DNA from: Rodentibacter mrazii
Lineage (GTDB): Bacteria; Pseudomonadota; Gammaproteobacteria; Enterobacterales; Pasteurellaceae
Length of the DNA: 48,185 nt
Direction of reading: 5' to 3'
Assembly (NCBI RefSeq): GCF_001998825.1
Contig: NZ_MLHG01000016.1
Coordinates: 1-48,185 of the forward strand
The position numbers and the translations under genes were made by a program. Under the pieces are notes generated by a model. The model saw only the letters and a list, made by a program, of their open reading frames with translations, did no database searches and had not been told where the DNA came from. Shown here in pieces: positions 34,321 to 41,976 of this stretch (within the stretch, counting starts at the first letter, position 1; every line of letters begins with the position of its first letter).

Positions 34321-36269
34321 TACATCATCCTTAAACTCCGTCCGTCTAATCCGCTCGTTTGGCTTGCCATTTGAGCGTTATTGAGATCAGACTGAACGCC
34401 GTTACTTGGCATATAGCGATCAGTATCAATCCCTGCTGATTTAAAATAATCTCGTACCATATCGGAAATCATTTCTCGTGGCACAAGTCCTTGTTGTGCG
34501 AATTGACTCGCTTGTGGTACAAGCCCGGCAAGTTCTTTCGCTTTGTTCAACTCCGTCTTTAAGCCCAAAAGACCGGTTGGTGTAATCTTCGCATCGGCTT
34601 TTACGCTGTCATCATTCCCCAATAAATTATGGGCATAAATCAAGGTAATCGCCGGGCGAATAAAATACTCATCAATATTAAAGGCGCAATCTTCCAACCC
34701 AAGCACGGCGTTATCGGTCATCATTGCCAAACCACCTAAGGTTTGCCCTGCACCTTGTAGCCCTGCGTTACCATTTAGGAACGACGGCAATCCGCACTCA
34801 TCATCGGCAAGTCTGATTTCATTGGTCATAAAATTGAATAATTGCGGAAAAGTCATCGGCACCGTATGTTGGGTAATTCCCCGACCATTATTTTCCTTAG
34901 TAGGATTAGAATTCACCCGACTAAATGGCTCAAAGGTAATTTGTGACGGATCACTAAATTTATCCACATCCACTTCAATCATTGGCCCGGCTGCATACAT
35001 CGCATTCAGTAACATTGAATATTGTGTACGGTTAATGGATTGTTGGCGGTCATAAATCATCATTCCCACCGACACGCCATAGGCTCCACCGGCAATGCGT
35101 TTGTAGCTTGCACTAAAATAAGTGCGTTCACCTTTCGGGTGTGCAACAATTTGACAACGGATCACACGACCATCACAGACTTCAATATCGGCGTTAAAAT
35201 AGTCATCTGCTTCGCTTTCTTTGATTGATGATACACCATAATCAATCAAGTCTTTCCCTTGAATTAACATCTGACAACGTAAGGTATGGATTTCGTCATC
35301 AACTAACATATAGTCCAGTACACCTTTATTGTCAGTATCTAATCCAAGCCAATGAGAATCGCCGTTGTTAATCACCTCTCTCAAGGCTTCATCGTCATAA
35401 CCCAATTCTTCTTTACCCAAAAAAGACGATAACTGAGCTTTAGTTCGCTTGGTTAATTCAATAAAGAATGAACCGTCCTGTGCACTTGTCGCATCCGGGG
35501 CAAAAAAAGCATTAATAGGATTGATACGTCGAAATGTAGGTCGAATAACCGTTTTCTTCACATACTTGTTTTTCTGCCACTGATAATCCACCACAGCTTG
35601 ATTATCATAACCAATCACCATTACCGGCATTAATGCAATATCAAATAACGATTCGCTTAATGTTTGAGAGAAATTGTTTTCGACTAACTGATCTTTGATT
35701 AAAGTAATCATCTTAGCCGTAGCATCACTTGCAATTTGCAATTCTTCTTGCCGTAGCAATGCCTTTGCTTCTTTGCTTTGATCTTCAATAAACTTCGCTA
35801 TTTTAGGTAATAAAAAACCATCATCACCTAATAAGGCTTCAGGCGGTAGTCCGCTTTCGATCATTCTATTTAATAATGCAGCCTTTACCCGCTCAAGCCC
35901 CTGATCTTTTTTATTTTCAGGCAACTCTACAATCGGTGTCGGTGTAATATTAAACGGAGGATTGGTTGGACTGGCATATTTAGAACGCATATAACTGGCG
36001 ACCATATTGATTTTTATCTGTATCAAACCAAAATAAGACCGCATATTTTTACGGCTAACTAATTCCTCATAGTCATGAATCTTATGGTAAGCATCATCTA
36101 ACCGTCTAATCCAATCATCAACCGTTTTACCCTGTATCTGCAGTGATGAACGATAGCTTTTTGCTTGCCTAAAACATTCCATCACTTTTTCCGCCAACGA
36201 ATCCTGAACCGCCTCTAATTCCTCGTCATCATCGGGCATTTTAATTTGTTCATTATTAAATGTTGCCAT
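34320..36269 (-). CDS. Portal protein
   Basis: 649 residues, the size of podovirus portals. It forms the dodecameric ring for DNA entry and tail attachment at one capsid vertex. The helical N-terminus (ECFRQAKSYRSSLQIQGKTV, DDWIRRLDDAYHKIHDYEEL) is followed by SVGMMIYDRQQSINRTQYSM and a C-terminal barrel-like helix rich in Gln. The start overlaps terL by 14 bases, the standard terminase-portal order. Confidence 0.85.
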   Translation of the reverse strand: MATFNNEQIKMPDDDEELEAVQDSLAEKVMECFRQAKSYRSSLQIQGKTVDDWIRRLDDAYHKIHDYEELVSRKNMRSYFGLIQIKINMVASYMRSKYASPTNPPFNITPTPIVELPENKKDQGLERVKAALLNRMIESGLPPEALLGDDGFLLPKIAKFIEDQSKEAKALLRQEELQIASDATAKMITLIKDQLVENNFSQTLSESLFDIALMPVMVIGYDNQAVVDYQWQKNKYVKKTVIRPTFRRINPINAFFAPDATSAQDGSFFIELTKRTKAQLSSFLGKEELGYDDEALREVINNGDSHWLGLDTDNKGVLDYMLVDDEIHTLRCQMLIQGKDLIDYGVSSIKESEADDYFNADIEVCDGRVIRCQIVAHPKGERTYFSASYKRIAGGAYGVSVGMMIYDRQQSINRTQYSMLLNAMYAAGPMIEVDVDKFSDPSQITFEPFSRVNSNPTKENNGRGITQHTVPMTFPQLFNFMTNEIRLADDECGLPSFLNGNAGLQGAGQTLGGLAMMTDNAVLGLEDCAFNIDEYFIRPAITLIYAHNLLGNDDSVKADAKITPTGLLGLKTELNKAKELAGLVPQASQFAQQGLVPREMISDMVRDYFKSAGIDTDRYMPSNGVQSDLNNAQMASQTSGLDGRSLRMM

Positions 36270-37797
36270 TTAGCATACTTCCCCCATAAGTTGGTGCTTT
36301 GCGCAAGCCCTCATATTCTTCAGGCTGCTCAGATTTAGGCATCACATAATTCATCGCAAAGGTAAAAGAAAGCGCATCCGCCAAATCAGGTGAATGCGCT
36401 AACTCTTTTTTACTTTGCATTTTCAATCTTCGAGAGCTGTCATATTCTGCCGACAACGACAACAAATCACTTTCAAAAATATCGTTATCAGGGATATCCG
36501 CCCCGGCATCAAACCATTGTGCCATTCTGTCCCACATCTCAGCCCGCTTATTCACATAAGCATCGGGTTCATCTGCTCGGCGACTGGCTTTTACATCAAC
36601 CACTCGATCTTGATAACCAAGCTCGACTAAACGTGCGTGAATACCTAAACCTAACCCAACGGCATCAATAAACATCATATCGATTTTATATTCGTGCAAC
36701 ACATCCACACAACGCCCCACCACTGCCATTAAATCAGGGTGCTTAAATCGCCACGCTTTCAACACTTTACAGCCTTGACGAATTACAATCGCCGTACTGT
36801 CTTTACCACCGGCAGCAGGATCGACACCACACACAATAGCGCCATAAGGCTCTAATGTGGCTTTTCTTGCTTCCGCAACCGCTTTTTTACTGATAAAAGA
36901 ATTACCGCTTGAACGGAATGCCTCTTCAGGAGTGATAGGATATTGCTCTTGGAATAATGCGAGCTTTTCTTCAGGTGAGCCTTTAAACTGTCGCATTTTG
37001 GCTTGTCGCCAAGCTAACTGTTCGTCATCAATGCCGTAAAGTTGCTGATATTCCCGCTCTTCCTTGCTAAATTCAAAACCGGCACTATCTGTTCGATACT
37101 CTTCCATCGCAGTCCAAGGGTAAAAAACTGGAATAAATTCGCTCTCACCACGAATAGCCGCTTGCCAAGTTTCATGAAAGTACTCACCGGAACCATTTGC
37201 CGTACTCTCCAGAAAAATCATTGAGCCTTCGCCACTTGGTACTGTCTGCATTACACCAGCCGTCATATCCGCTTGGTTATTACTACGAGAAACTTCGGAC
37301 CAATGCAAACACTGTATTGTTGAACCGTGTCCCACATTTTTACTTCCGGCAGTAGCAGTTTTGATTGCACAATCAATCCCTTGAAACACCAACTCATTAA
37401 CACTATCTCTCTTAGCCGATGTTTTAAATGGTAAAGGAGTTTTTTCGTTATACCTCCTAGTCATTTCAAACAGCTCTTTAGTAGCGTCATCTAAATGCGT
37501 AAGTACTAATGATTTTGTACCTGTATGATGAACTGTCCACCAGTAAATTAGGGCCTCAATGAAAGTTGATATCCCCATCTGTCTAGCTTTTAGAACAATA
37601 AAACGAACTCGCCCATTAATTTGCATTTGTTCATAAAATTTATTCAATAAATCTAACTGCACAGAATTAAAATGGAAAGGAATCAATCCACCATTTTTAG
37701 GGCGAATCATTAAACAATCGGCGGCAAACCGCTGAAAATCAATTCGGTAAATATTACTCAGTCGTTGAATTATTTCGCTGTCTGTCTTGTTGCTCAT
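36256..37797 (-). CDS. terL: Terminase large subunit
   Basis: 513 residues from ATG 37797, with AGGTGA just before it; a GTG two codons earlier is possible. ATPase part: Walker A-like KARQMGIST (~68-77) and Walker B MIFLEST. Nuclease part: VCGVDPAAGGKDSTAIV with the first acidic ligand, FIDAVGLGLGIHARL, and HSPDLADALSFTFAM near the end. It packages DNA into the prohead. It has tandem AGG-AGG arginine codons at 37453-37458, read by tRNA-Arg(CCU). Overlaps terS by 44 bases. Confidence 0.93.
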   Translation of the reverse strand: MSNKTDSEIIQRLSNIYRIDFQRFAADCLMIRPKNGGLIPFHFNSVQLDLLNKFYEQMQINGRVRFIVLKARQMGISTFIEALIYWWTVHHTGTKSLVLTHLDDATKELFEMTRRYNEKTPLPFKTSAKRDSVNELVFQGIDCAIKTATAGSKNVGHGSTIQCLHWSEVSRSNNQADMTAGVMQTVPSGEGSMIFLESTANGSGEYFHETWQAAIRGESEFIPVFYPWTAMEEYRTDSAGFEFSKEEREYQQLYGIDDEQLAWRQAKMRQFKGSPEEKLALFQEQYPITPEEAFRSSGNSFISKKAVAEARKATLEPYGAIVCGVDPAAGGKDSTAIVIRQGCKVLKAWRFKHPDLMAVVGRCVDVLHEYKIDMMFIDAVGLGLGIHARLVELGYQDRVVDVKASRRADEPDAYVNKRAEMWDRMAQWFDAGADIPDNDIFESDLLSLSAEYDSSRRLKMQSKKELAHSPDLADALSFTFAMNYVMPKSEQPEEYEGLRKAPTYGGSMLNGNI

Positions 37798-38233
37798 ATT
37801 CACCTAATTTCCTTAACCATTCCTCTCGATTAAAACCCTCTGTTGTTGCTTGATTTTCAGTGCTTGCTCCTAATGCAAGGCGATAGCCTTTCTGTAAATC
37901 CAGTAAAGCCCCCGTAAGAGATTTAATCTCGCTGGGTTTCTCACAGACACTCAACATTTTTAAGACTTCATCTTGAGCATAAGCGATAGCTTTTAAGTTT
38001 TTATTTTCAAATTGAGTAAGTTCATCAACACGATCTTCAATTGTTTTTTCAATTGATTTTGTGATCACCTTGTGATCTACTTGTGATCGTTCATCTGTCC
38101 ATTTCTCTTTCGTAACTTTCCGTGAAAGCGTGCCTAATGGAATATTAAAAGCCTCAGCAAAATCACGAATAGATAAAGTAGATTTAATAAATTCCACTTT
38201 TATTTTTGCCCAGTCGTGATTTGATTTCGCCAT
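37754..38233 (-). CDS. terS: Terminase small subunit
   Basis: 159 residues. The N-terminus is a helix-turn-helix (LSIRDFAEAFNIPLGTLSRK-VTKEKW), then a coiled-coil oligomerisation part (ELTQFENKNLKAIAYAQDEV) and a charged tail. It would recognise the packaging site. The gene order and overlap with terL support it. Confidence 0.8.
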   Translation of the reverse strand: MAKSNHDWAKIKVEFIKSTLSIRDFAEAFNIPLGTLSRKVTKEKWTDERSQVDHKVITKSIEKTIEDRVDELTQFENKNLKAIAYAQDEVLKMLSVCEKPSEIKSLTGALLDLQKGYRLALGASTENQATTEGFNREEWLRKLGEYEQQDRQRNNSTTE

Positions 38234-38236
38234 TCC

Positions 38237-38569
38237 TTACCCCAACAAATATCCAATCAATCCACCAAGCACTAAGCCACCCATAATGCGGTAGCCTAAA
38301 CAGCATTGGCAGTTTGTACCATAAGCGAAAAATAAAGCTGCCTGTTTAAGCTGCTTAAATGGAAACGGCAATTCTTTTGTATCTTTGGCACAAATCCATG
38401 CAATCTCTTTCCCTTCGAATAGGTCTTTCTCTATCTCGTCATAGCCAAGATAAATTAAATTACCACTAATGGACTTCGCTTTGTCTTTGGCTTCTTTTAC
38501 CGTTTCAGCAAGAATTGCTAATTGCTGTTCTTTTCCATCATAACTATAAGTAAAATAACAATTTAACAT
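38237..38569 (-). CDS. Hypothetical phage protein with C-terminal hydrophobic tail
   Basis: 110 residues. A soluble domain (LNCYFTYSYDGKEQQLAILA, ETVKEAKDKAKSI) is followed by a Cys cluster (NCQCCLG) and a Gly-rich hydrophobic end (GGLVLGGLIGYLLG) that could anchor in membrane. Ends 3 bases before terS. Function unknown. Confidence 0.6.
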   Translation of the reverse strand: MLNCYFTYSYDGKEQQLAILAETVKEAKDKAKSISGNLIYLGYDEIEKDLFEGKEIAWICAKDTKELPFPFKQLKQAALFFAYGTNCQCCLGYRIMGGLVLGGLIGYLLG

Positions 38570-38604
38570 TGATTATCCTTTTTATGCTTTCTGTCATAGA
38601 GAAA

Positions 38605-38629
38605 CAAAAAAGGCGACCGTTAAGCCGCC
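38605..38629 (-). terminator. Intrinsic terminator before terminase cassette
   Basis: On the minus strand AGGCG and CGCCT close a 10-base loop and are followed by six T. A second hairpin, ACTGC/GCAGT, lies beside it. This 38570-38739 gap, between HNH and terS, is a reasonable place for the packaging site, but no cos or pac motif is identified. Confidence 0.55.
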
Positions 38630-38739
38630 TAAAACAAACTGCGGTCATTTGCAGTCGGTTTTTGTATAGTGGATAGCAAGGTCGGCTAGGCTCTTATGTC
38701 AAATAACCAACTTAACTGCCTGCTCCCTGCCAATCCTTG

Positions 38740-39003
38740 CTATTTATTGCCTTTCTTGCGATTAGCCGTTTTTGATAATACCTGCAAATTACTGCGAGAA
38801 TTCGAACCACCTTTGCTTAATGGCTTTTTGTGATCTACCTCTTTCCCCTTTAACGCAGATTTACCCATTTCTTTTTCCATCGTTCTTCTTGCCTTATTAC
38901 GAGCCGCACGATTGGCAATCTGCTCCGGTGTTCCGTGATAGGTTCGATACTCTTTCTTATAATCACGGTCACGATCAGGCTTGATTGATTTCTTCTTTGC
39001 CAT
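38740..39003 (-). CDS. HNH endonuclease (packaging-associated type)
   Basis: 87 residues. The HNH core is KEVDHKKPLSKGGSNSRSNL followed by QVLSKTANRKKGNK: D-H, a Gly-Gly turn, and N-L. The N-terminal half is basic. Small HNH proteins beside terminase genes assist DNA packaging in many phages. It lies directly upstream of the terS/terL cassette. Confidence 0.9.
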   Translation of the reverse strand: MAKKKSIKPDRDRDYKKEYRTYHGTPEQIANRAARNKARRTMEKEMGKSALKGKEVDHKKPLSKGGSNSRSNLQVLSKTANRKKGNK

Positions 39004-39058
39004 AAAACATCCAATAAAAAAGCCCCAAGCATTTCTGCTTAGGGCCGTATCAGATTTA

Positions 39059-39134
39059 TGGCACTCTGTACCGGAATCGAACCGGTATCGATGACTTAGG
39101 AGGTCATTGCTCTATCCTGTTGAGCTAACAGAGT
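39059..39134 (-). tRNA. tRNA-Arg (anticodon CCU)
   Basis: 76 bases including an encoded CCA. Acceptor stem ACTCTGT/ACAGAGT with G discriminator, D stem GCTC/GAGC, anticodon stem ATGAC/GTCAT with loop CTCCTAA (anticodon CCT), T stem ACCGG/CCGGT with loop TTCGATT. All stems are fully paired. It decodes the rare AGG codon. It is inside the phage between higBA and HNH, so it is probably phage-borne rather than an attachment site. Confidence 0.95.
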
Positions 39135-39144
39135 AAATATATAT

Positions 39145-39173
39145 TAAAAAACCCCGACTGTATTCAATCAGGG
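39145..39173 (-). terminator. Terminator-like hairpin upstream of the tRNA
   Basis: CCCTGA/TCGGGG arms (one T-G pair) followed by six T on the minus strand, 18 bases before the tRNA 5' end. It would end leftward transcripts before the tRNA unless antiterminated. Confidence 0.55.
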
Positions 39174-39308
39174 CTACTAAATTCATTTGTGCGTTGCTTA
39201 CGTGCAAAAACCGCACTATAGTGTGAATCATATACTTTCACTTGCAAGTCGTCAAGTGGTTATTAACAAAATCAAAAGATATTTGGTGTTTAAAAATGTG
39301 AACTATAA

Positions 39309-39337
39309 TTGACACTCAAAATAAGATTATCTAAAAT
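39309..39337 (+). promoter_or_regulatory. Promoter of higBA-like operon
   Basis: TTGACA (39309-39314), 17-bp spacer, TAAAAT (39332-39337). A near-consensus sigma70 promoter 31 bases before the toxin start. Confidence 0.75.
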
Positions 39338-39367
39338 AGCCTTGAATAAATTGATAAGGATTCCTCA

Positions 39368-39667
39368 ATGACAATCCAGATTAAAACCACTTTAACTTTT
39401 GATAACTGGTTGGCTAAATTAAAAAATATTCGAGCTAAAGCCAAAATTAATGCGCGAATCAAACGCTTACAGTTTGGAAACTTTGGCGATATCAAAAGTG
39501 TAAATGATGGCATTTTTGAATTACGCATAGATGAGGGACAAGGTTATCGAATTTATCTGAAAAATCAAAACGGTGTTTTAGTATTTTTACTATGTGGCGG
39601 AGACAAATCCACACAAGAACAAGATATCAAGAAAGCAAAACAACTTGCAGAGGAATTAGGATTATGA
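39368..39667 (+). CDS. HigB/RelE-type toxin (HI1419-like)
   Basis: 99 residues: FDNWLAKLKNIRAKAKINARI, GNFGDIKSVNDGIFELRIDE, GQGYRIYLKNQNGVLVFLLC, GGDKSTQEQDIKKA. This is the killer-protein subgroup of RelE toxins, with the toxin gene first. AAGGA ribosome site. Its last 4 bases overlap the antitoxin start. On the opposite strand to its neighbours, with its own promoter. Confidence 0.92.
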   Translation: MTIQIKTTLTFDNWLAKLKNIRAKAKINARIKRLQFGNFGDIKSVNDGIFELRIDEGQGYRIYLKNQNGVLVFLLCGGDKSTQEQDIKKAKQLAEELGL

Positions 39668-39957
39668 CAGAACAATTAAAAGATTTTGATATTGCAGAAC
39701 ATCTCACTTCCGAAGAGGAAATTCAGCTTTATCTCAACGAAATTTTACAAGAAGACAATGTTGAACTTATTTTATCTGCGCTTGGAGATATTGCCCGAGC
39801 ACGTAATATGAGCCAAATTGCCCGTGATGCAGGAATCAGCCGTGAAGGGCTTTATAAAGCATTATCCGGTTCAGGTAACCCAACTTTTGCTACCGTGATG
39901 AAAGTTATGAAAGCACTAAACCTCAAATTCCAAGTTCAACAATCGAGTTTCGCTTAA
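39664..39957 (+). CDS. HigA-type antitoxin (HI1420-like)
   Basis: 97 residues starting MTEQLKDFDIAEHLTSEEEI. The helix-turn-helix is MSQIARDAGISREGLYKALS followed by GNPTFATVMKVMKAL, as in HI1420-type antitoxins. ATGA overlap with the toxin gene fixes the start. It should neutralise the toxin and repress the operon. Confidence 0.92.
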   Translation: MTEQLKDFDIAEHLTSEEEIQLYLNEILQEDNVELILSALGDIARARNMSQIARDAGISREGLYKALSGSGNPTFATVMKVMKALNLKFQVQQSSFA

Positions 39958-39961
39958 ACAA

Positions 39962-39988
39962 AAAGTGCGGTCAAAATTAACCGCACTT
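39962..39988. terminator. Terminator between higBA and Q-like gene
   Basis: AAAGTGCGGT pairs with ACCGCACTTT around a short loop. Both arms are uptake signals. It ends the convergent higBA and Q transcripts. Confidence 0.8.
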
Positions 39989-39996
39989 TCGCTTTC

Positions 39997-40365
39997 TTAC
40001 CCCAAAAACATAAATTTAATCTTCGCTCCAGTAAAAGCACCTTTTAAAAATCGGACTCCTTGTGCCCGTTCACGATACATTCTCGCAGGAGATATACCAA
40101 GCGCATTGCAAATATCCCGCTCTTTTGCTTTCTGAACATACAACGCCATCAAAATTTGATACTGTAGAAGATTGTCAGCATGAAGATTCATAATTTGCTG
40201 TTCTATAAGGAGGCATTCATCGTCTGTAAGAAACTTAACGTATGCTTTCCGTGGTTTAGGTAATACCGGTATTGATATCGTTGTATTTGGATATTCCGTA
40301 CCTATTCTTGTTCTCCCCCAAATATTTCCCCATTTTTCAATCACGCGTTCCACACTATAAGCCAT
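39997..40365 (-). CDS. Q-like late antitermination protein
   Basis: 122 residues. The start MAYSVERVIEKWGNIWGRTR, middle LTDDECLLIEQQIMNLHADN and helix-turn-helix-like RDICNALGISPARMYRERAQ match small Q-type antitermination proteins of lambdoid phages. It lies directly before the late genes and overlaps ninG by 11 bases, the usual nin-Q order. The many terminators in the late region fit such a role. Confidence 0.75.
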   Translation of the reverse strand: MAYSVERVIEKWGNIWGRTRIGTEYPNTTISIPVLPKPRKAYVKFLTDDECLLIEQQIMNLHADNLLQYQILMALYVQKAKERDICNALGISPARMYRERAQGVRFLKGAFTGAKIKFMFLG

Positions 40366-40900
40366 TATTTACCACCTTAACCTTTTCTTTGTAATACTGA
40401 ATAATTTCTTTGCAATCTTCGACTGTGTATTTCTTAAAATCGTGGTCTTGGCGTTCTAGCCATTCCACTTTATCCACCCCGATTTTTCTTACCAAATTAA
40501 TCCGATACTCAATCACATTGCCGCTTTTATGGTTATTGCACGGTTGGCATTGTTTATGGACATTCAACTCACAAAACCGCAATTCAGGGCAAGCCCCCAC
40601 GCTGCGATAATGCCCGGCGTGCCATTGTCCTTGATGATAGCGACCACAACTGATACAGGGTTCGTCTTTATCACGCAGGCGGATGAATTTATTAAATACC
40701 GATTGTGCCTCTTTCAGCCATTCTGAACGGCTTTTCAATCTTGCTTTACGTTCCTTTAGCTTTTTCTTTTCGGCTTTCTCTCGTGCTTTTTGTGCGTTAT
40801 CTCGAGCAAGTTCTATCGCACATTTAGGCGAACAGACTTTTTGTGTGGTTTGAAACCGCACGAAAAACTGACCGCACTTTTTGCATTTATATTCTTTCAT
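40355..40900 (-). CDS. ninG: NinG/Rap recombination protein
   Basis: 181 residues from ATG 40900 (AGGGG 5 bases before it). Cys pairs at the N-terminus (CKKCGQFF, CSPKC), then a charged helix, then EPCISCGRYHQGQWHAGHYR and CQPCNNHKSGN, the HNH-like zinc nuclease core of NinG. Lambda Rap is a Holliday-junction nuclease acting in phage recombination. Overlaps the Q-like gene. Confidence 0.92.
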   Translation of the reverse strand: MKEYKCKKCGQFFVRFQTTQKVCSPKCAIELARDNAQKAREKAEKKKLKERKARLKSRSEWLKEAQSVFNKFIRLRDKDEPCISCGRYHQGQWHAGHYRSVGACPELRFCELNVHKQCQPCNNHKSGNVIEYRINLVRKIGVDKVEWLERQDHDFKKYTVEDCKEIIQYYKEKVKVVNNGL

Positions 40901-40908
40901 CAAACCCC

Positions 40909-40936
40909 TTGTTTTTTGTGTATGCGTGTGTATAAT
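40909..40936 (+). promoter_or_regulatory. Promoter of hicAB
   Basis: TTGTTT (40909-40914), 16-bp spacer, TATAAT (40931-40936), 30 bases before hicA. It lies back to back with the ninG start. Confidence 0.65.
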
Positions 40937-40966
40937 AAACCCCGATTAAGACGATAAGGAGGAAGC

Positions 40967-41149
40967 ATGCGATCCAGCGACTTAATCAAGGAACTCAAAA
41001 ATGCAGGTTGCACTTTTGTTCGGCACGGTAAAGGCGATCATCAAATATGGAAATCGCCCATCACAGGAAAGACGTTTCCTGTTCCGCACCCCAAGCAACA
41101 TGTCCCAATCGGCACATTGAGATCCATCAAAAAATTGGCAGGGCTTTAG
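40967..41149 (+). CDS. hicA: HicA mRNA interferase toxin
   Basis: 60 residues, the usual HicA size. A double-stranded-RNA-binding-like fold with catalytic His in FVRHGKGDHQIWKSP. Ends VPIGTLRSIKKLAGL. HicA cuts mRNA independently of translation. AAGGAGG precedes the ATG. Antitoxin gene follows 28 bases later. On the plus strand against the early operon. Confidence 0.95.
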   Translation: MRSSDLIKELKNAGCTFVRHGKGDHQIWKSPITGKTFPVPHPKQHVPIGTLRSIKKLAGL

Positions 41150-41177
41150 CTCTGCCAAGCTGACTAAAGGAGCGATT

Positions 41178-41606
41178 ATGTTATTTACTATCGGCATTGA
41201 AACCCCTACAAACAAAAATGAAGCCTACGGTATTGCCGTCCCCGTCTTGTTTACGGAAAAATACGCTTGCGTAAGTGCAGCAGATACCCTTGAAGAAATC
41301 CCAACGCAAGCCACAGATGCCATTCATTCCATCTTAGAAATGATGTTTGAAGGCGGGGACGACATCAGCCAACTTCAAGACAAAGGCTACAAACACTACC
41401 AAAGCCTAGAAGAGTTTAATTATTGCGATACTTGGCTCTTGCTTGATGTGGATATTTCCCCTTATCAAGGAAAACGCCAGCGCATTAACATCAGCTTGCC
41501 GGAATATCTCATCAAACGCATTGATAGCCGTGTCGCAAGTAACCCCATATACAAAGACCGTAGCCACTTTTTAGCGATTGCCTCGCAAAAAGAGTTACGC
41601 CAATAA
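41178..41606 (+). CDS. hicB: HicB antitoxin
   Basis: 142 residues. An N-terminal degraded RNase H-like HicB domain (AVPVLFTEKYACVSAADTLE; VDISPYQGKR) is followed by a C-terminal ribbon-helix-helix-like part (INISLPEYLIKRIDSRVASN). It binds HicA and represses the operon. AAAGGAG ribosome site. The C4/KilA-N module A begins 14 bases after its stop. Confidence 0.93.
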   Translation: MLFTIGIETPTNKNEAYGIAVPVLFTEKYACVSAADTLEEIPTQATDAIHSILEMMFEGGDDISQLQDKGYKHYQSLEEFNYCDTWLLLDVDISPYQGKRQRINISLPEYLIKRIDSRVASNPIYKDRSHFLAIASQKELRQ

Positions 41607-41619
41607 CCTTTCCCTACCC

Positions 41620-41648
41620 TTGACAACCCCAACTGTTAAGGGTAGGAT
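41620..41648 (+). promoter_or_regulatory. Promoter of module A
   Basis: TTGACA (41620-41625), 17-bp spacer, TAGGAT (41643-41648). Same spacing and boxes as module B (41942) and, with one change in each box, module C. Confidence 0.8.
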
Positions 41649-41654
41649 TTGTTT

Positions 41655-41716
41655 CAAGGTGTCAGAACCTTATGAAAAGCGGTAATCCGCAACCGAAATC
41701 CTTTGCGGTTTTTTTG
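41655..41716 (+). ncRNA. C4-type antisense RNA, module A
   Basis: First hairpin AAGGT-GTCAGA-ACCTT (41656-41671), second GCGG/CCGC (41679-41690), then a terminator AACCG/CGGTT with a T run. About 60 bases if it ends there. Loop TCAGAA (41662-41667) is complementary to TTCTGA (41845-41850) in the downstream leader. Matches phage C4 RNA design. Confidence 0.75.
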
Positions 41717-41899
41717 TATCTAAAATTTGTGATCTCTTTTCTCTTTCCCACAATTTTTGTACAAAAAGGTAATTTACAATCTATGATCGAGTGGGCGGCT
41801 AATACAATACCTTCGGGGAATATGCCCAGCCGACTTTTCACGGTTTCTGAACCACTCGATCGCCCGAATTATCGGGATTTCTCTCAAAAGGAAACGTAA
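41672..41899 (+). CDS. Icd/Ash-like leader ORF
   Basis: 75 codons starting inside the C4 region (MKSGNPQPKSFAVFLYLKFV) and ending at the ribosome site of the KilA-N stump. KSFAVFLYLKFVISF resembles the recurring AVFLCL motif of Icd (P1 inhibitor of cell division) and Ash-like phage peptides, which lie between c4 and ant. In modules B and C the same frame is interrupted. Translation is possible but unproved; the RNA role may be primary. Confidence 0.55.
   Translation: MKSGNPQPKSFAVFLYLKFVISFLFPTIFVQKGNLQSMIEWAANTIPSGNMPSRLFTVSEPLDRPNYRDFSQKET
41785..41861 (+). ncRNA. Structured leader (C4 target) of module A
   Basis: GATCGAGTGG (41785-41794) pairs perfectly with CCACTCGATC (41852-41861) and encloses smaller hairpins, including CCG/CGG around 41831-41843. 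TTCTGA next to the 3' arm complements the C4 loop. It is followed by AAAGGAAACG, the ribosome site of the truncated KilA-N frame. Confidence 0.75.
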
Positions 41900-41901
41900 C
41901 T

Positions 41902-41961
41902 ATGTCAAATCTAACTATTCTCAACACTTCAATTCGTTCCCTTGACAAACTTTCCCGTTGA
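41902..41961 (+). pseudogene. KilA-N gene stump of module A
   Basis: MSNLTILNTSIRSLDKLSR then stop, 19 residues. The first 12 are identical to the start of the intact KilA-N protein of module B. The sequence then runs straight into the promoter of module B, so most of the gene was lost, probably by recombination between tandem modules. The -35 box of module B lies within its codons. Confidence 0.85.
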
Positions 41962-41970
41962 GAGTAGGAT
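41942..41970 (+). promoter_or_regulatory. Promoter of module B
   Basis: TTGACA (41942-41947), 17-bp spacer, TAGGAT (41965-41970). The -35 box corresponds in place to the Leu-Asp codons (CTTGAT) of the intact KilA-N gene, so part of the promoter seems to have been made from coding sequence. Confidence 0.8.
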
Positions 41971-41976
41971 TTCTTC

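Noticed and set aside
39059-39134. tRNA-Arg(CCU) as the attachment site of the prophage
   Set aside because: It lies in the middle of continuous phage genes, between higBA and HNH, and no partial duplicate of its 3' end was found near 3700-4200.
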